Source: S015-6 sp964384945
GTDB lineage: Bacteria > Desulfobacterota > DSWW01
DNA: 64,000 nucleotides
Assembly: GCA_964384945.1 (NCBI GenBank)
Contig: CAYLMK010000005.1
Span: 248,001-312,000 of the forward strand
Reading direction: 5' to 3'
A model generated the notes under the pieces. It was not told the origin of the DNA. It worked only from the letters and a program-made list of their open reading frames with translations, and ran no database searches. The position numbers were made by a program, and so were the translations under genes. This document shows positions 53,568-62,611 of this stretch, one piece after another; positions within the stretch are counted from its first letter, which is position 1, and each line of letters opens with the position of its first letter.

Positions 53568-55259
53568 TCAGTTCAGCAGGTAGGTCAACGTCAGCGAGAT
53601 CTGGTCCCGGTCCCGGAAGAGGCCGAAGCCGGTGTAATTGCCCACAATTGCGGCGTACTGGAGGCCGAACCGGAAGGGCTCTCGGATGAAGTTGATCGAG
53701 GGCAAGAGCAACCAGGCCCCCCGCAGATCGTAGGCCATGGCCATCTGAGGCGTAATCGTGCCCTTGCGGTAATTTGTGGTGATCAATCCCGTAAAGACGT
53801 GCTCCGTCTTCTTTATGTGCGGAAAGTGCGTATAGTCCGGAACAGGCTCGCCGGTTATGCTGTTGACCGTGTTTCTGACGAAATAGTCCGGGATTACGGC
53901 CGGCACGACCATGTCCTCCTGATGGTTCTGAACCCACTGTCCAAAATACTGAAAGGAGGTGAAGAACATGCTCGTCTTGTTCAACCAGCGGGCCCAGACC
54001 TGTTTGTCGAAGCCGATCATCCAGCGAAGAATGTCCCTCTTCGCGATGTTGCCGCTCTGCGGGCTCACCGGGATGCCGAAGAAGCCAAAGGAGCGCACAT
54101 CCTGACCCGCAACTACGGCAAGGGCATCCAGCGCCGCAGGTGCTAGAGGTATGTACTCGGCCAGAAGCAACCGTCCGTTTTGTGACATTTCGAACACCGG
54201 TTCGTCCCAAAACTGAGCGATCTCTCCCCGAAACACTAAGTTCGTCACGGGCTCCCAGTAGTTCATGCTCCCCCCCGTGACCTGCAGGGAGGGATAGTCA
54301 CCGTTGATTCGCAGCAAGTCCAGGTCCAGCAGCGGGCCCTCCACCGGTTCCGTGACCACGAAGTAGACGGAGGGTAGTTCCAGAAACGTCTTGTAATGGG
54401 CCACCGAGAAGCTCATGCCCTCTCCGAGAGCTCCCTGGATCCGGCCCCCCCAACGGCTGTTGCTTGCCTCCTTATCCGGCGTGTGGATGTACAGGATGTC
54501 GTAGACCTCCTTCTTCGGGTCGGGCACCATATAGGGGGTGCCGAAGGGCGCCCAGGGGCTCACGCGGGCATCCAGAGAGCCCGGCACCCAGAACCCCTCC
54601 AGGCTCAGCGAAGCAATGGGTCCGACGCTCCCCAGGTTGTAGCTCCCTCGCAGCATCCACAAAGGGATCCGCCGGTCGTCCAGATCTTCAAAAGGGCCTC
54701 CAAAGGTGTTGTCCAGCGGGTTGATCCCGTCCAGGAGCCGAAAGATGTCGGTCTCGCCCCAGGCCAGGTTCTGCCGGCCCATGCGCACGAACCAGGGTCC
54801 CCGGGAAAGATCCACGTAGAATTCCCACAGATCGTACTGCTGTTTGAAGCTGTCGATGTTCTCTTTGTCCGCCTCCCGGATGTCCTGAAACTTCTGCGGC
54901 CCGTAATCATAGAGGCCCTCGTACATGAACCGCCCCACCAGATGATACTTGGCCCGGATCTTGTATTTGCTGAGGGGATAGAGAATCCCGAGATCCTTGG
55001 TCAGTTGCCTCAGGTCATGATCCATCTCGATCAGGGCCAGGTTTCGGTGCTGGACCAGATCGCCTACCTTCGTATCCCGCGGGTAGGTGTACCCATTCTT
55101 CTCCGCATCCTGCAGCCGGACCGTCGCCCGCGTCTGCACCTTGGCGCTGAAGGCCAGGGTCTTCTGAGCATCTACATAGAACCCCTCGCTTCTTCCAGCC
55201 AGCCCAAGTGCGAAAAGCACGCTCAATGCGCCGCCGATTGCCCGGTTTCGCCAATCCAT
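53568..55259 (-). CDS. DUF1302 family outer-membrane protein
   Basis: A 563-residue protein with signal peptide (GGALSVLFALGLAGRSEG). The mature part starts with FYVDAQKTLAFSAKVQTRAT and contains WEFYVDLSRGPWFVRMGRQN, then LAWGETDIFRLLDGINPLDN, the DUF1302 hallmark, followed by many amphipathic strands. It is predicted to be a beta barrel in the outer membrane. DUF1302 proteins commonly pair with a DUF1329 protein (here at 59844) in clusters for export, uptake or processing of lipids, steroids and other hydrophobic compounds. That context suits substrate entry for this locus. Confidence 0.83.
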   Translation of the reverse strand: MDWRNRAIGGALSVLFALGLAGRSEGFYVDAQKTLAFSAKVQTRATVRLQDAEKNGYTYPRDTKVGDLVQHRNLALIEMDHDLRQLTKDLGILYPLSKYKIRAKYHLVGRFMYEGLYDYGPQKFQDIREADKENIDSFKQQYDLWEFYVDLSRGPWFVRMGRQNLAWGETDIFRLLDGINPLDNTFGGPFEDLDDRRIPLWMLRGSYNLGSVGPIASLSLEGFWVPGSLDARVSPWAPFGTPYMVPDPKKEVYDILYIHTPDKEASNSRWGGRIQGALGEGMSFSVAHYKTFLELPSVYFVVTEPVEGPLLDLDLLRINGDYPSLQVTGGSMNYWEPVTNLVFRGEIAQFWDEPVFEMSQNGRLLLAEYIPLAPAALDALAVVAGQDVRSFGFFGIPVSPQSGNIAKRDILRWMIGFDKQVWARWLNKTSMFFTSFQYFGQWVQNHQEDMVVPAVIPDYFVRNTVNSITGEPVPDYTHFPHIKKTEHVFTGLITTNYRKGTITPQMAMAYDLRGAWLLLPSINFIREPFRFGLQYAAIVGNYTGFGLFRDRDQISLTLTYLLN

Positions 55260-55468
55260 AGTCCCCCCTTTCTGCTGGATTGTTGAACGTCAGCAGGCAG
55301 CCCTACTTGCAGAACTTCTGAAGTAAAGAGAGTTTCGTGACTCAGTAGGAGTCCCTCCGGAGCGAATCTCTGATGACAAACATCATTTACGCAACAGCAA
55401 TCTCCGCTTTGCTTCTTCTTCCTTTCATGATTTCTCTCTCCTTCCGCTTTCAGAGAGAGTTTTGGCGC
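55260..55468. other. Intergenic region with a DUF1329-like tail remnant
   Basis: Just upstream of the DUF1302 gene, on the minus strand, the codons KLSLLQKFCK and a stop (about 55302-55334) resemble the last residues of the DUF1329 gene (FSLAGFQKFCK). An 18-bp stretch (55305-55322) is identical to 59846-59863. Upstream an in-frame stop ends the resemblance. It may be the trace of a deleted or duplicated DUF1329 gene. Confidence 0.4.
55305..55322. repeat. 18-bp direct repeat, copy 1 (other copy 59846-59863)
   Basis: ACTTGCAGAACTTCTGAA is identical to the 3' end of the DUF1329 gene 4.5 kb away, in the same orientation. It marks the end of a former DUF1329-like frame or a recombination join. 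Confidence 0.65.
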
Positions 55469-56275
55469 TCACGCACCTGCTGCGTGTTTTTCGTTGGCCT
55501 TCCGGTACCGATCGCGAGCGAGGATGGCTGCTCCCAATGCCCCCACGATCTGGGGATCCACCCCCGGGTCACAAACACTTCTTTCCGTCACCTTCTCAAG
55601 GGCCCTTACGACAGAAAGGTTCTTGGCGACGCCGCCGGTGAAGCACAATTTATCCTCGATCCCGATCTTCGAAAGGATCCGGTTCGCCCTCACCGCCAGC
55701 GCTTCCGCAACGCCTAAGGCCACATCCTCCCTCGTGCGTCCATCGGCAAGAAAGACCATGACGTCGAACTGCGTGAAGACCGTGCAGATGCTGCTGATGG
55801 GTACCGCTTCGACTCCCTTCAGGGCCATGGGACCAAGCTCCGACACGTGAACCCCGAAGGTCTTTGCAATGCCTTCCAGAAACCTACCCGTCCCTGCCGC
55901 GCACTTGTCGTTCATCACGAAGTCGACCAGATCCCCTGAACCGTCGATCCGAATCGCCTTGCAGTCCTGCCCGCCCACGTCCAGGATCGTCCGAACCTCA
56001 GGGTTCCCCCAAAACGCCCCCTTCCCATGACAGGAGATCTCGGAGACGTTGTGCTGTGCAAAGGGGATCCTCTCGCGCCCATACCCCGTGCTCACGCAGA
56101 AGGCGATGTCTTCTTTCCGTAGACCCGACTGTTTCAGCACCAGGTCCATCACGATTCTTGCAGATTCCACGGGGTTGGGTTTGACCACGATGATGGAAGA
56201 CGCAAGGATCTCGTCCTCCTCGATCAACACCGCCTCCGCGCTCAAGGAGCCAACATCAACGCCTGCAAAGATCAT
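55469..56275 (-). CDS. ATP-dependent activator (HgdC/BcrD family), canonical copy
   Basis: A 268-residue ASKHA-fold ATPase. GVDVGSLSAEAVL is the first phosphate loop, LDVGGQDCKAI the second, and the [4Fe-4S] at the dimer interface is held by Cys125 (MNDKCAAGTGRF) and Cys164 (SICTVF), as in the archerase-type activators of 2-hydroxyacyl-CoA dehydratases and class I benzoyl-CoA reductases. It uses ATP to push one electron to the catalytic subunits. It overlaps the upstream, divergent activator by 4 bases (ATGA). Confidence 0.9.
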   Translation of the reverse strand: MIFAGVDVGSLSAEAVLIEEDEILASSIIVVKPNPVESARIVMDLVLKQSGLRKEDIAFCVSTGYGRERIPFAQHNVSEISCHGKGAFWGNPEVRTILDVGGQDCKAIRIDGSGDLVDFVMNDKCAAGTGRFLEGIAKTFGVHVSELGPMALKGVEAVPISSICTVFTQFDVMVFLADGRTREDVALGVAEALAVRANRILSKIGIEDKLCFTGGVAKNLSVVRALEKVTERSVCDPGVDPQIVGALGAAILARDRYRKANEKHAAGA

Positions 56276-57045
56276 GCGTCCACTCCGCCTGCACTCAAGG
56301 CAGCCCCGACGGCGGCAATCAAGTCGGGCTCAGGACGAAAGACGTGCATCGGTTTTCCGAGCCCGTCCTCGAGCGTTTCCACGATCCTGGAGTTGTTCGC
56401 GATCCCCCCGCCGATCACGAAGTCTGCCTTGACCCTGATCTTCTTGCACAGGGTGGTGATGCTTTTCGAAAGCGCCTCGAAGATCGCTCCCGCGATGTCG
56501 GAGACTGACTCGCCATCGTTGACCAGGCTTACCACCTCGCTCTCCGCAAAAACGGCGCATTGGCTCGTCACCGCTAGCTTCTTGCGGGCTGCCCCTGCAA
56601 CGTGCGCGCTGTCTTCCAGGCGGCAGTCGAGTGCCTCGAAGATCACTTCGAGGAACTTCCCTGCGCCGGCGGCACACTTGTCGTTCATCCGATAATCGAG
56701 TACGCGCCCCTTCTCTTTGACGGAAAGAACCACGCTCTGCTGGGCCCCTATGCACAGGACCGACCTGCACGTGGGGAGGTCCCAGACCGCAGCTCTGGCG
56801 AGACAGTTCATCGTGGCCTGCGTCGTATGCGGGAAAGAGACCCTTCCCTGGCCCCACCCCGTTACAATGATCTCGCCCACATCCTCTGTTTTCAGTCCGG
56901 TCCTCAGATGGATCTGCTCCAGCACTTTCTCCAGGGCCCTGTCCGGATTGGCTTCGGTTGCGGTCCTCACAAAGCCGATGAATTTCCCGTCCCGTAAGAC
57001 CACGGCTTTCGTGATGCTCGTTCCGATGTCGCAACCCAAGACCAT
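56272..57045 (-). CDS. ATP-dependent activator (HgdC/BcrD family), divergent copy
   Basis: A 257-residue protein of the same family: LGCDIGTSITKAVVL, MNDKCAAGAGKFLEV (Cys124) and SQCAVF (Cys163) keep the nucleotide loop and both cluster ligands. The second phosphate loop, usually GGQD, reads IGAQQSVV, and later VIGGGIANNSRIV replaces the FTGGVAKN form. It may be the non-equivalent partner of a heterodimeric activator, as in benzoyl-CoA reductase. The genes are coupled (4-base overlap). The dehydratase-type subunits are directly upstream. Confidence 0.87.
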   Translation of the reverse strand: MVLGCDIGTSITKAVVLRDGKFIGFVRTATEANPDRALEKVLEQIHLRTGLKTEDVGEIIVTGWGQGRVSFPHTTQATMNCLARAAVWDLPTCRSVLCIGAQQSVVLSVKEKGRVLDYRMNDKCAAGAGKFLEVIFEALDCRLEDSAHVAGAARKKLAVTSQCAVFAESEVVSLVNDGESVSDIAGAIFEALSKSITTLCKKIRVKADFVIGGGIANNSRIVETLEDGLGKPMHVFRPEPDLIAAVGAALSAGGVDA

Positions 57046-57149
57046 GGGGGCCGTCTCCTCCCTCGCCCTCCCTCTATTTCGGAACCCAGGCGGCCGCTAT
57101 CCTCCCGTGCGCCTTTGCCATTCGGCTGCGCTGGGTCTCCTGCATCGAT

Positions 57150-58568
57150 TCACACAAGGGTCCTGAAGAATTCTGACAACAGTTCCTTGACGGTCGCGTG
57201 GGGGGTAAAGCGCTGGTCAATTACATCCGTTTCCCACGTGCAACTCGGGATGCCCAGTTCGTCCCTCAGGACATCGCTGAGCATTTTCGGCAGCGTCCAG
57301 GAATACTTGCAGCCCTGGTATCCGCCGAATAGCGCGACCTCGGCTCGGTATGCCTTCGCCACTGTGACGATGTCGTTCACGTGCAAATCGCTAAATCCCA
57401 TGACCGTCCTGTGCATGGGGAAATGGAAGGCCCGCCAGGCCAACCCTTCGATCATCGACTCCACAGTCGAAGTGTTCACATATCCAACGATTTCCTTCGG
57501 GTAATTTGTCAGAGAACACTCGAGATACGTACTGCCGAACTCGTCTTCCAGCCAGTCGGGCAGGTAGAGCATCTGCGGTGTATGCGCATATGACCACAGG
57601 GTGCGGATCTCACGCTTGCCTTCCGGCAGGAAGCTCTTCCCCTGCTCAACCCTCTCCTGGGCTTCCTCGTAGCAAGTCTTCAGGTAGCTCAGGAATTTCT
57701 CGTTGGCCCCGCAAAGGATGAGCGCTCCCAGGTCGAGCCCCCGGTGCAGACCGGGGTCCGGATTCGGAACGTACCGCCGAAGCTCCTGCAGCCCGTAAAG
57801 ATATTCCAGTTGTCTGTTCCCCATCTCCACATGTCTCCGGAGTCGCTCCTCGTCCACCGTATGCTTTGTCAGTTTCTCCAGGTCCTCTACCCCTCTTTTG
57901 TACTCATCGAAGTAATACTTGAAGGCTCTCGCATTGTTGTAGTAGGGCGAATCCAAGACGATCACCGGAACCTTGAACCGCTCTGCAGCATACTGGTAGC
58001 TCATGTTGCTCGAGTCGCACGGCGCCGTGCATATCTTCCACAGGACGTCCGGCCTGGGAAGGATGCCCTTCTCAGCCGCCTTGATCGGCGCCCTCTGCAT
58101 GCCGCAGGTGTGTGCGGGAAAGCCATCCAATTCCGTTTCGTCCAGTTCCTGTTGAGGCCCGTCGGAAAACGCTGCTGACAATAACAGGGGGTACGCCTCA
58201 GAGAGAAGCGGAACCAGATCCATGCCGAAGAAGATCTCCGGCGTCATGGCGGGGAAATTCCAAACCACCGGCTGCCCTTCATCCAGCTTCTTCGTCAAGT
58301 CTGTCAGATACTGTTTCAGCGCGACTGCGTATGCCCTGACGGCGTTGCGGTTCTTCGGCTTAAGGAGGGCCTCGATCAGCTCGGGCTGCGCCCGCGGAAC
58401 GAGGGAGGCGTAATACTCCGGCATGTTCTCCAGGATGCCGGGTATGTGCGGAAGGAGCTCCTCCGGAGTCGTGGCCCCGGTGTCAATCGCAGCAATGAAA
58501 AGCTCGCTCGTGCCGTCGAGCCGGCGGATGTATTCGTACTTCTCCAGAGAAGTCTTCTCTTCCGTCAT
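57150..58568 (-). CDS. 2-hydroxyacyl-CoA dehydratase / benzoyl-CoA reductase-type subunit (larger)
   Basis: A 472-residue protein; ATG at 58568 after GGAGGATGGT. The family pattern is a large helical N-terminal part with VWNFPAMTPEIFFGMDLVPL, then Cys155 (HTCGMQR), Cys180/184 (CTAPCDSSN) and Cys420 (GGYQGCKYSW) as candidate [4Fe-4S] ligands. It resembles the HgdA/FldB/BcrB side of the family. The companion subunit lies upstream (64 bases) and two activators downstream, forming a complete set. Whether it dehydrates a hydroxyacyl-CoA or reduces a ring cannot be decided from sequence. Confidence 0.85.
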   Translation of the reverse strand: MTEEKTSLEKYEYIRRLDGTSELFIAAIDTGATTPEELLPHIPGILENMPEYYASLVPRAQPELIEALLKPKNRNAVRAYAVALKQYLTDLTKKLDEGQPVVWNFPAMTPEIFFGMDLVPLLSEAYPLLLSAAFSDGPQQELDETELDGFPAHTCGMQRAPIKAAEKGILPRPDVLWKICTAPCDSSNMSYQYAAERFKVPVIVLDSPYYNNARAFKYYFDEYKRGVEDLEKLTKHTVDEERLRRHVEMGNRQLEYLYGLQELRRYVPNPDPGLHRGLDLGALILCGANEKFLSYLKTCYEEAQERVEQGKSFLPEGKREIRTLWSYAHTPQMLYLPDWLEDEFGSTYLECSLTNYPKEIVGYVNTSTVESMIEGLAWRAFHFPMHRTVMGFSDLHVNDIVTVAKAYRAEVALFGGYQGCKYSWTLPKMLSDVLRDELGIPSCTWETDVIDQRFTPHATVKELLSEFFRTLV

Positions 58569-58632
58569 ACCATCCTCCCTGAGGCGCCGAAACCAGCTCA
58601 TGGGTCGGAAAGAGTGAGTATCCGCCGCCTTG

Positions 58633-59802
58633 CTACCTGCCGATCTTCTCCAAGAAGGCCTGGATCCTTGTCTTCAGCCTTCCTTTGTCCTCTGCAAGGT
58701 ATTCCTTTTCCAGGTTCAAGGTGGGAATGCCGGATTCCTCCAGGTCTCTCGTCTCCATGAGGTTTTCAACACCGTGATGATCACAGAACGGAATGCGCAC
58801 GAAGACCACACCGTCGACCTTGGCTTCCCGGGCAAGCTTCCTGGTGAACTCGACTCGATCCCGGTATCCCCCGATCATTCGCGGGCAGGGGAGCCTGGAG
58901 AAATACCTCCGGGCGAGCGCTTCCATGGGGTCTCCTGTCTCCTCAACCCTTCCTTCCACGTATTTCCGGCCCGCACAGAGACTGTCCGTCACCACAATGG
59001 CGTCAGTGCTCTCGATCACATCCATGAGAAGCGGAGTATCCATGTAACTGCCGCCCACCATGATCCTGGCCCTGCAGTCTTTCACACCCGGACGTTCTTT
59101 GATTTCCTCGATCGCCGCTTCGAGTTTCTCGTTGAACAACTCTTTCGGCATCGAGAACCCGGCTTGTGCTATTTTCAATGCCTCGGCGCCGGTCAGCTTC
59201 GGGTGCTCGATCGCCCGAAGGCCGTACAACTGCGCCATGAGCTCCCGGTACTTGTTGTAGGTCTTGATAGACTCACGAAGCGTATTCCTGGACGGGAGGT
59301 AGCCATACCGATTCCCGATCTCTTCCTGCAGGTTGACAATCTCTTCTTGATACCATCTGAAATGCCTGTCCCCTTCCACGCGGTGCGGAACCGAAACCAT
59401 CGCAAGGAACGGCGGTTTGACATGATCTCTCCAGAGCTCGTAGGTCTTCCTCATGTGTTCGCAGCAGCTCGTGATGATCACGCCGTCCAGAAAGCCATAC
59501 TCGCCCGTCAAACCCATCTGCATCAGAGATCGTACAAAGCTGCACATAAACCGGTGCATGTAGACGTCTGCGTCCTCTGTCGTCTCGCAGCCCTGTGCGC
59601 CCATCCTCACCGGCAGGAATCTCGCAGGGCCGTCTTCGGCATAGAGCATTTCTTCGGGGACATAGCTGCATGTGTAGCCGAAGACCTTTCCCCCTTTTCT
59701 CTTCCACTCCTGGATATGAGGGTTCTTTCCTCTCACGGGAAGATTCGTCAGCTCATCCAAGGCGCTCAGCTTCATGGCCGGCGATGCCCCTTCTGTGTTC
59801 AT
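58633..59802 (-). CDS. 2-hydroxyacyl-CoA dehydratase / benzoyl-CoA reductase-type subunit (smaller)
   Basis: A 389-residue partner subunit; ATG at 59802 after AGGAAGGATGG. GKVFGYTCSYVPEEMLYAED is the family start; Cys72 (GCETTED), Cys87 (FMCSFVRS), Cys113/114 (TSCCEHMRK) and a late FCDHHGVENLME segment offer cluster ligands as in BcrC/HgdB-type proteins. Length matches BcrC (about 390). It follows the DUF1329 gene by 41 bases on the same strand. Together with the larger subunit it would hold the catalytic [4Fe-4S] centres. Confidence 0.86.
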   Translation of the reverse strand: MNTEGASPAMKLSALDELTNLPVRGKNPHIQEWKRKGGKVFGYTCSYVPEEMLYAEDGPARFLPVRMGAQGCETTEDADVYMHRFMCSFVRSLMQMGLTGEYGFLDGVIITSCCEHMRKTYELWRDHVKPPFLAMVSVPHRVEGDRHFRWYQEEIVNLQEEIGNRYGYLPSRNTLRESIKTYNKYRELMAQLYGLRAIEHPKLTGAEALKIAQAGFSMPKELFNEKLEAAIEEIKERPGVKDCRARIMVGGSYMDTPLLMDVIESTDAIVVTDSLCAGRKYVEGRVEETGDPMEALARRYFSRLPCPRMIGGYRDRVEFTRKLAREAKVDGVVFVRIPFCDHHGVENLMETRDLEESGIPTLNLEKEYLAEDKGRLKTRIQAFLEKIGR

Positions 59803-59843
59803 GTCGCCATCCTTCCTGCATACACCCCTGGGAAGGCCGGGCC

Positions 59844-61145
59844 TCACTTGCAGAACTTCTGAAATCCCGCCAGGGAGAAGTCGTTGGGGTCCATCTCCAC
59901 CCAGTGGGCCCAGTGGTTCCGTGGGCTGCACAATTCACCAAAGGAGGAATGCTGGGTGCGATCGTCGATCATGTGTTGCAGTGAGATCATGAGAAACTTC
60001 ATCTTCTTGTCATCGCTCGCGAAGGCGGAGAGACTCGTAAGGTAGGTTTTCCAGTACTTGCCTGCCCGGTCGTGGATTACCGAATATGCGGGGAAGAAGA
60101 TATCGGCATTGACCCAGTATTCCACATCGCCGTAGTTGTAGTACGGATCCTTCGGCGTTGCCCGGATCACCCACACTGGTCTCTTGACCCAAATGACATT
60201 GACCGGGAACCAGGGCGCTCCTTGCCATCCGTCGGTTTGAAAGCCGTAGGAAATGGCGGTTATGTCCTTGGTGGACCGCCAACCGCCCTCCTCGTTCGGC
60301 GCAGCACGCTCGACTTCTCCGGTAACGAACGGAGCGAGCATTTCCTGCGTTCGGATCAGCTTCCAATCAAAGAAGGAGACCTTCCCGTCGAAGCCCCAGG
60401 CATCGTCCACGCAGATATCCGAGCCCACAAAGGAATCGGACCGATTCGCCGGGCTCATGCGCCTCACCCTGCGGATCGCTGGAAGGTAACCGAAATTCGA
60501 GTCGTTCTTCGCACCTCGATATCGCCAGAGCATGACGGCAGTTCCCGCCACATCGAGAGGACTGTCCACAGTAAAGAGAGTGTACTTGAGCATTCCCTCC
60601 GGGTTGGAAAGCCCCCTGGCACCGGGATGCCCCTGAAACGGGAAATTCATGGCCGTGCATCCGATCTCTCTCTCGTATCCGGTGTTACGTCCAACCCAGT
60701 TCATCTGCCACGGATACTTGACGTTCCCAAAGGAGTAAGAATGGTATTCCTTGCTGTACATGATCTTCGCCCCGGCCGTCGGATCGCTCGGGTCGATCTT
60801 CGGGAATGGAACGCCGAGGATGAATTCAGGTTCCTTACCGTCCTTCGTATCGATGATCTGGCCCTCTTTATCCAATTGGTACTTGCCCAAGTTCTCTGTC
60901 AGAGATTGCGCGACCCACGGTTGCATGAATTCGGTCTGCTCGTAATTGAGTTTTCCGATCTTCAGGACACAGTCCCCATTCTTGACCCAGTTGAGGACCG
61001 GTTCCGGGAGAAGACCTTCGGCCTTCTCCCAGTTCGTCTTGTCGATTACCTCGCCGGGGGAGACGTCGGCGGAAGACCTCACTGTTGAAAGAATCGCGAT
61101 CACCAGCGACAAGATCAGGATTGCAGTGGTTCTTCGCTTTTCCAT
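59844..61145 (-). CDS. DUF1329 family secreted protein
   Basis: A 433-residue protein with a signal peptide (TTAILILSLVIAILSTVRSSA). The mature part starts DVSPGEVIDKTNWEKAEGLL and contains PFPKIDPSDPTAGAKIMYSK and RYRGAKNDSNFGYLPAIRRV, typical of DUF1329, periplasmic or outer-membrane-associated proteins related to the LolA/LolB fold group. They pair with DUF1302 barrels, one of which is encoded 4.6 kb downstream. A role in carrying hydrophobic compounds across the periplasm is inferred. It is flanked upstream by a long hairpin. Confidence 0.86.
   Translation of the reverse strand: MEKRRTTAILILSLVIAILSTVRSSADVSPGEVIDKTNWEKAEGLLPEPVLNWVKNGDCVLKIGKLNYEQTEFMQPWVAQSLTENLGKYQLDKEGQIIDTKDGKEPEFILGVPFPKIDPSDPTAGAKIMYSKEYHSYSFGNVKYPWQMNWVGRNTGYEREIGCTAMNFPFQGHPGARGLSNPEGMLKYTLFTVDSPLDVAGTAVMLWRYRGAKNDSNFGYLPAIRRVRRMSPANRSDSFVGSDICVDDAWGFDGKVSFFDWKLIRTQEMLAPFVTGEVERAAPNEEGGWRSTKDITAISYGFQTDGWQGAPWFPVNVIWVKRPVWVIRATPKDPYYNYGDVEYWVNADIFFPAYSVIHDRAGKYWKTYLTSLSAFASDDKKMKFLMISLQHMIDDRTQHSSFGELCSPRNHWAHWVEMDPNDFSLAGFQKFCK
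59846..59863. repeat. 18-bp direct repeat, copy 2 (other copy 55305-55322)
   Basis: The last codons of the DUF1329 gene; identical 18 bases occur upstream of the DUF1302 gene. Confidence 0.65.
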
Positions 61146-61188
61146 GGCCGTCCTCCCAATAAACCTAGTGAGTAAATAGGATTACCCC

Positions 61189-61232
61189 CGAAGCGACACA
61201 GCCCGCTGCAAGCAGCGGGCTGTGTCGCTTCG
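61189..61232. terminator. Perfect 21-bp hairpin behind the GMC gene
   Basis: A GC-rich arm at 61189-61209 is exactly complementary to 61212-61232 with only AA between. A second hairpin, TCACAAA-CC-TTTGTGA, abuts at 61233-61248. On the minus strand they lie between the GMC stop and the DUF1329 start. No T-run follows on either strand, so it may stabilise RNA ends or attenuate rather than terminate fully. Confidence 0.6.
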
Positions 61233-61267
61233 TCACAAACCTTTGTGAAAAATCCCTCCCGTATGTG

Positions 61268-62611
61268 TCAGGCAGGTTCTCGAACAGCGGCCTTTGCCTC
61301 TGCCGCTGCGGTCAAGTGTTTGGCCAGCCGCTTGGCCATGGCCACGACCGTCACGGTCGGCGGCAGGCCCCACGGCTCCGGGATGATGCTCGTGTCCATG
61401 CAGTAACAGCCCTGGATCTGGGTCTGGCAGTTCTTGTCCAGCAACTCGCCGATCCTGACCGTGCCCCCCGGATGGGCGGCCAGCAGGCAGCTCTGCACGA
61501 TGTCCTCTCGCTTGACGCCCGCCTTTTGCAGGATCTGCTCAGCCAGGACCACTCCCTTGCTCAGCTTCCACTGAGTGTCGAAATCGATCGGTTTCGAGAA
61601 GGTCCCGTCATGATTGACCCGACCCTCGAGCCCATCCCGGACCTTGACCATGATCCCCAGGCTGTTCTTTGCCTTGAGGACCTTGGGGATCTCCACCCAG
61701 CCTTTCGGCCCCTTCAGGCCCAGCGTTCCCGCATAAAACAGGTAGGGAGGCACGAGGTCCGTCATGACGATCCCGTCCTCGACCATGATCGTTCCCGCCG
61801 TCATCGGGACCTCGGTCATGCACCCCTTGGAGTCTGTGGGACCGATCACGGTATAGACCGGATCCGCAAAGAAGCCCTGACCCGCGTCGTGGATGCCTGA
61901 GCGCTGCAGGATGGGCGGCGTGCCCTGGCCGCCTGCCGAGAGGATCACCGTGTCCGCATGGATGTCGATCCAACCCTTGGGGCCCCGGGCCCTGACCCCT
62001 GTTGCCTTGCCACCTTCCGTCAATACATAATCGACCTTGGTTCGCAGCAGGAGCCGGGCGCCGTGCTGCCGGGCCTCTTCGACGAACTCCCTGGCCGTCC
62101 ACTTGGCCCCTGTCTTGCAGCCCACCGCGCAGCCGCCGCAATCCGGCTTGCATTTCTCCGGCCGGATCCACTTATCGAGCTGGCTCCAGTCGAGGCCGAT
62201 GTCCTGCGCGGCCCTCATGATCCTGCTGGCCGCTGGACCCACCAGGGATTCCGGAAGCTTCTGGATTGGGATCTCCCTGTAAAGCTCGTCTACCTCCTCC
62301 TGGAGATTGATCCCGTACTTGTCTTTGAGCCACGCCGGAGGCCGCACCGCCGTGCCCAGATACACCACGGAAGCCCCTCCAACGGTTTGCGGCCGCAGAA
62401 CCCACGTCCCCTCCTGGGAGAAGGTGAGGCCCAAGCCGTCCATCATTCCGAGGAGGTAGACCGAGTATCCGAATCGGGTGTTGTACTTACCGGCCTCGCA
62501 GAGGATGACCCTCTTGCCCTTGCGGCTCAGTTCACGGGCTGCGGTGGCGCCCCCCGGTCCGGAGCCCACGACAACGACATCGGCCTGAAGGCCTTGCACG
62601 GACTTGCTCAT
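61268..62611 (-). CDS. GMC-type FAD oxidoreductase with a four-cysteine insert
   Basis: A 447-residue flavoprotein starting MSKSVQGLQADVVVVGSGPG, with the FAD loop intact. VVYLGTAVRPPAWLKDKYGI, VILSAGGQGTPPILQRSGIH and CYCMDTSIIPEPWGLPPTVT match the family. The motif C154-x3-C158-x2-C161-x3-C165 (KCKPDCGGCAVGCKTGAKW) has the same spacing as in the paralogue at 36848 and could bind an Fe-S cluster. It may oxidise the alcohol form of the locus substrate or an intermediate. CooC-like ATPase and activator genes precede it; a strong hairpin follows. Confidence 0.83.
   Translation of the reverse strand: MSKSVQGLQADVVVVGSGPGGATAARELSRKGKRVILCEAGKYNTRFGYSVYLLGMMDGLGLTFSQEGTWVLRPQTVGGASVVYLGTAVRPPAWLKDKYGINLQEEVDELYREIPIQKLPESLVGPAASRIMRAAQDIGLDWSQLDKWIRPEKCKPDCGGCAVGCKTGAKWTAREFVEEARQHGARLLLRTKVDYVLTEGGKATGVRARGPKGWIDIHADTVILSAGGQGTPPILQRSGIHDAGQGFFADPVYTVIGPTDSKGCMTEVPMTAGTIMVEDGIVMTDLVPPYLFYAGTLGLKGPKGWVEIPKVLKAKNSLGIMVKVRDGLEGRVNHDGTFSKPIDFDTQWKLSKGVVLAEQILQKAGVKREDIVQSCLLAAHPGGTVRIGELLDKNCQTQIQGCYCMDTSIIPEPWGLPPTVTVVAMAKRLAKHLTAAAEAKAAVREPA

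Noticed and set aside
55469..59802. Firm assignment as benzoyl-CoA reductase (bcrABCD)
   Set aside because: Both visible complete activators are of HgdC/BcrD length without a BcrA-type extension, and no dienoyl-CoA hydratase or ring-opening genes are in view; a dehydratase is equally possible.
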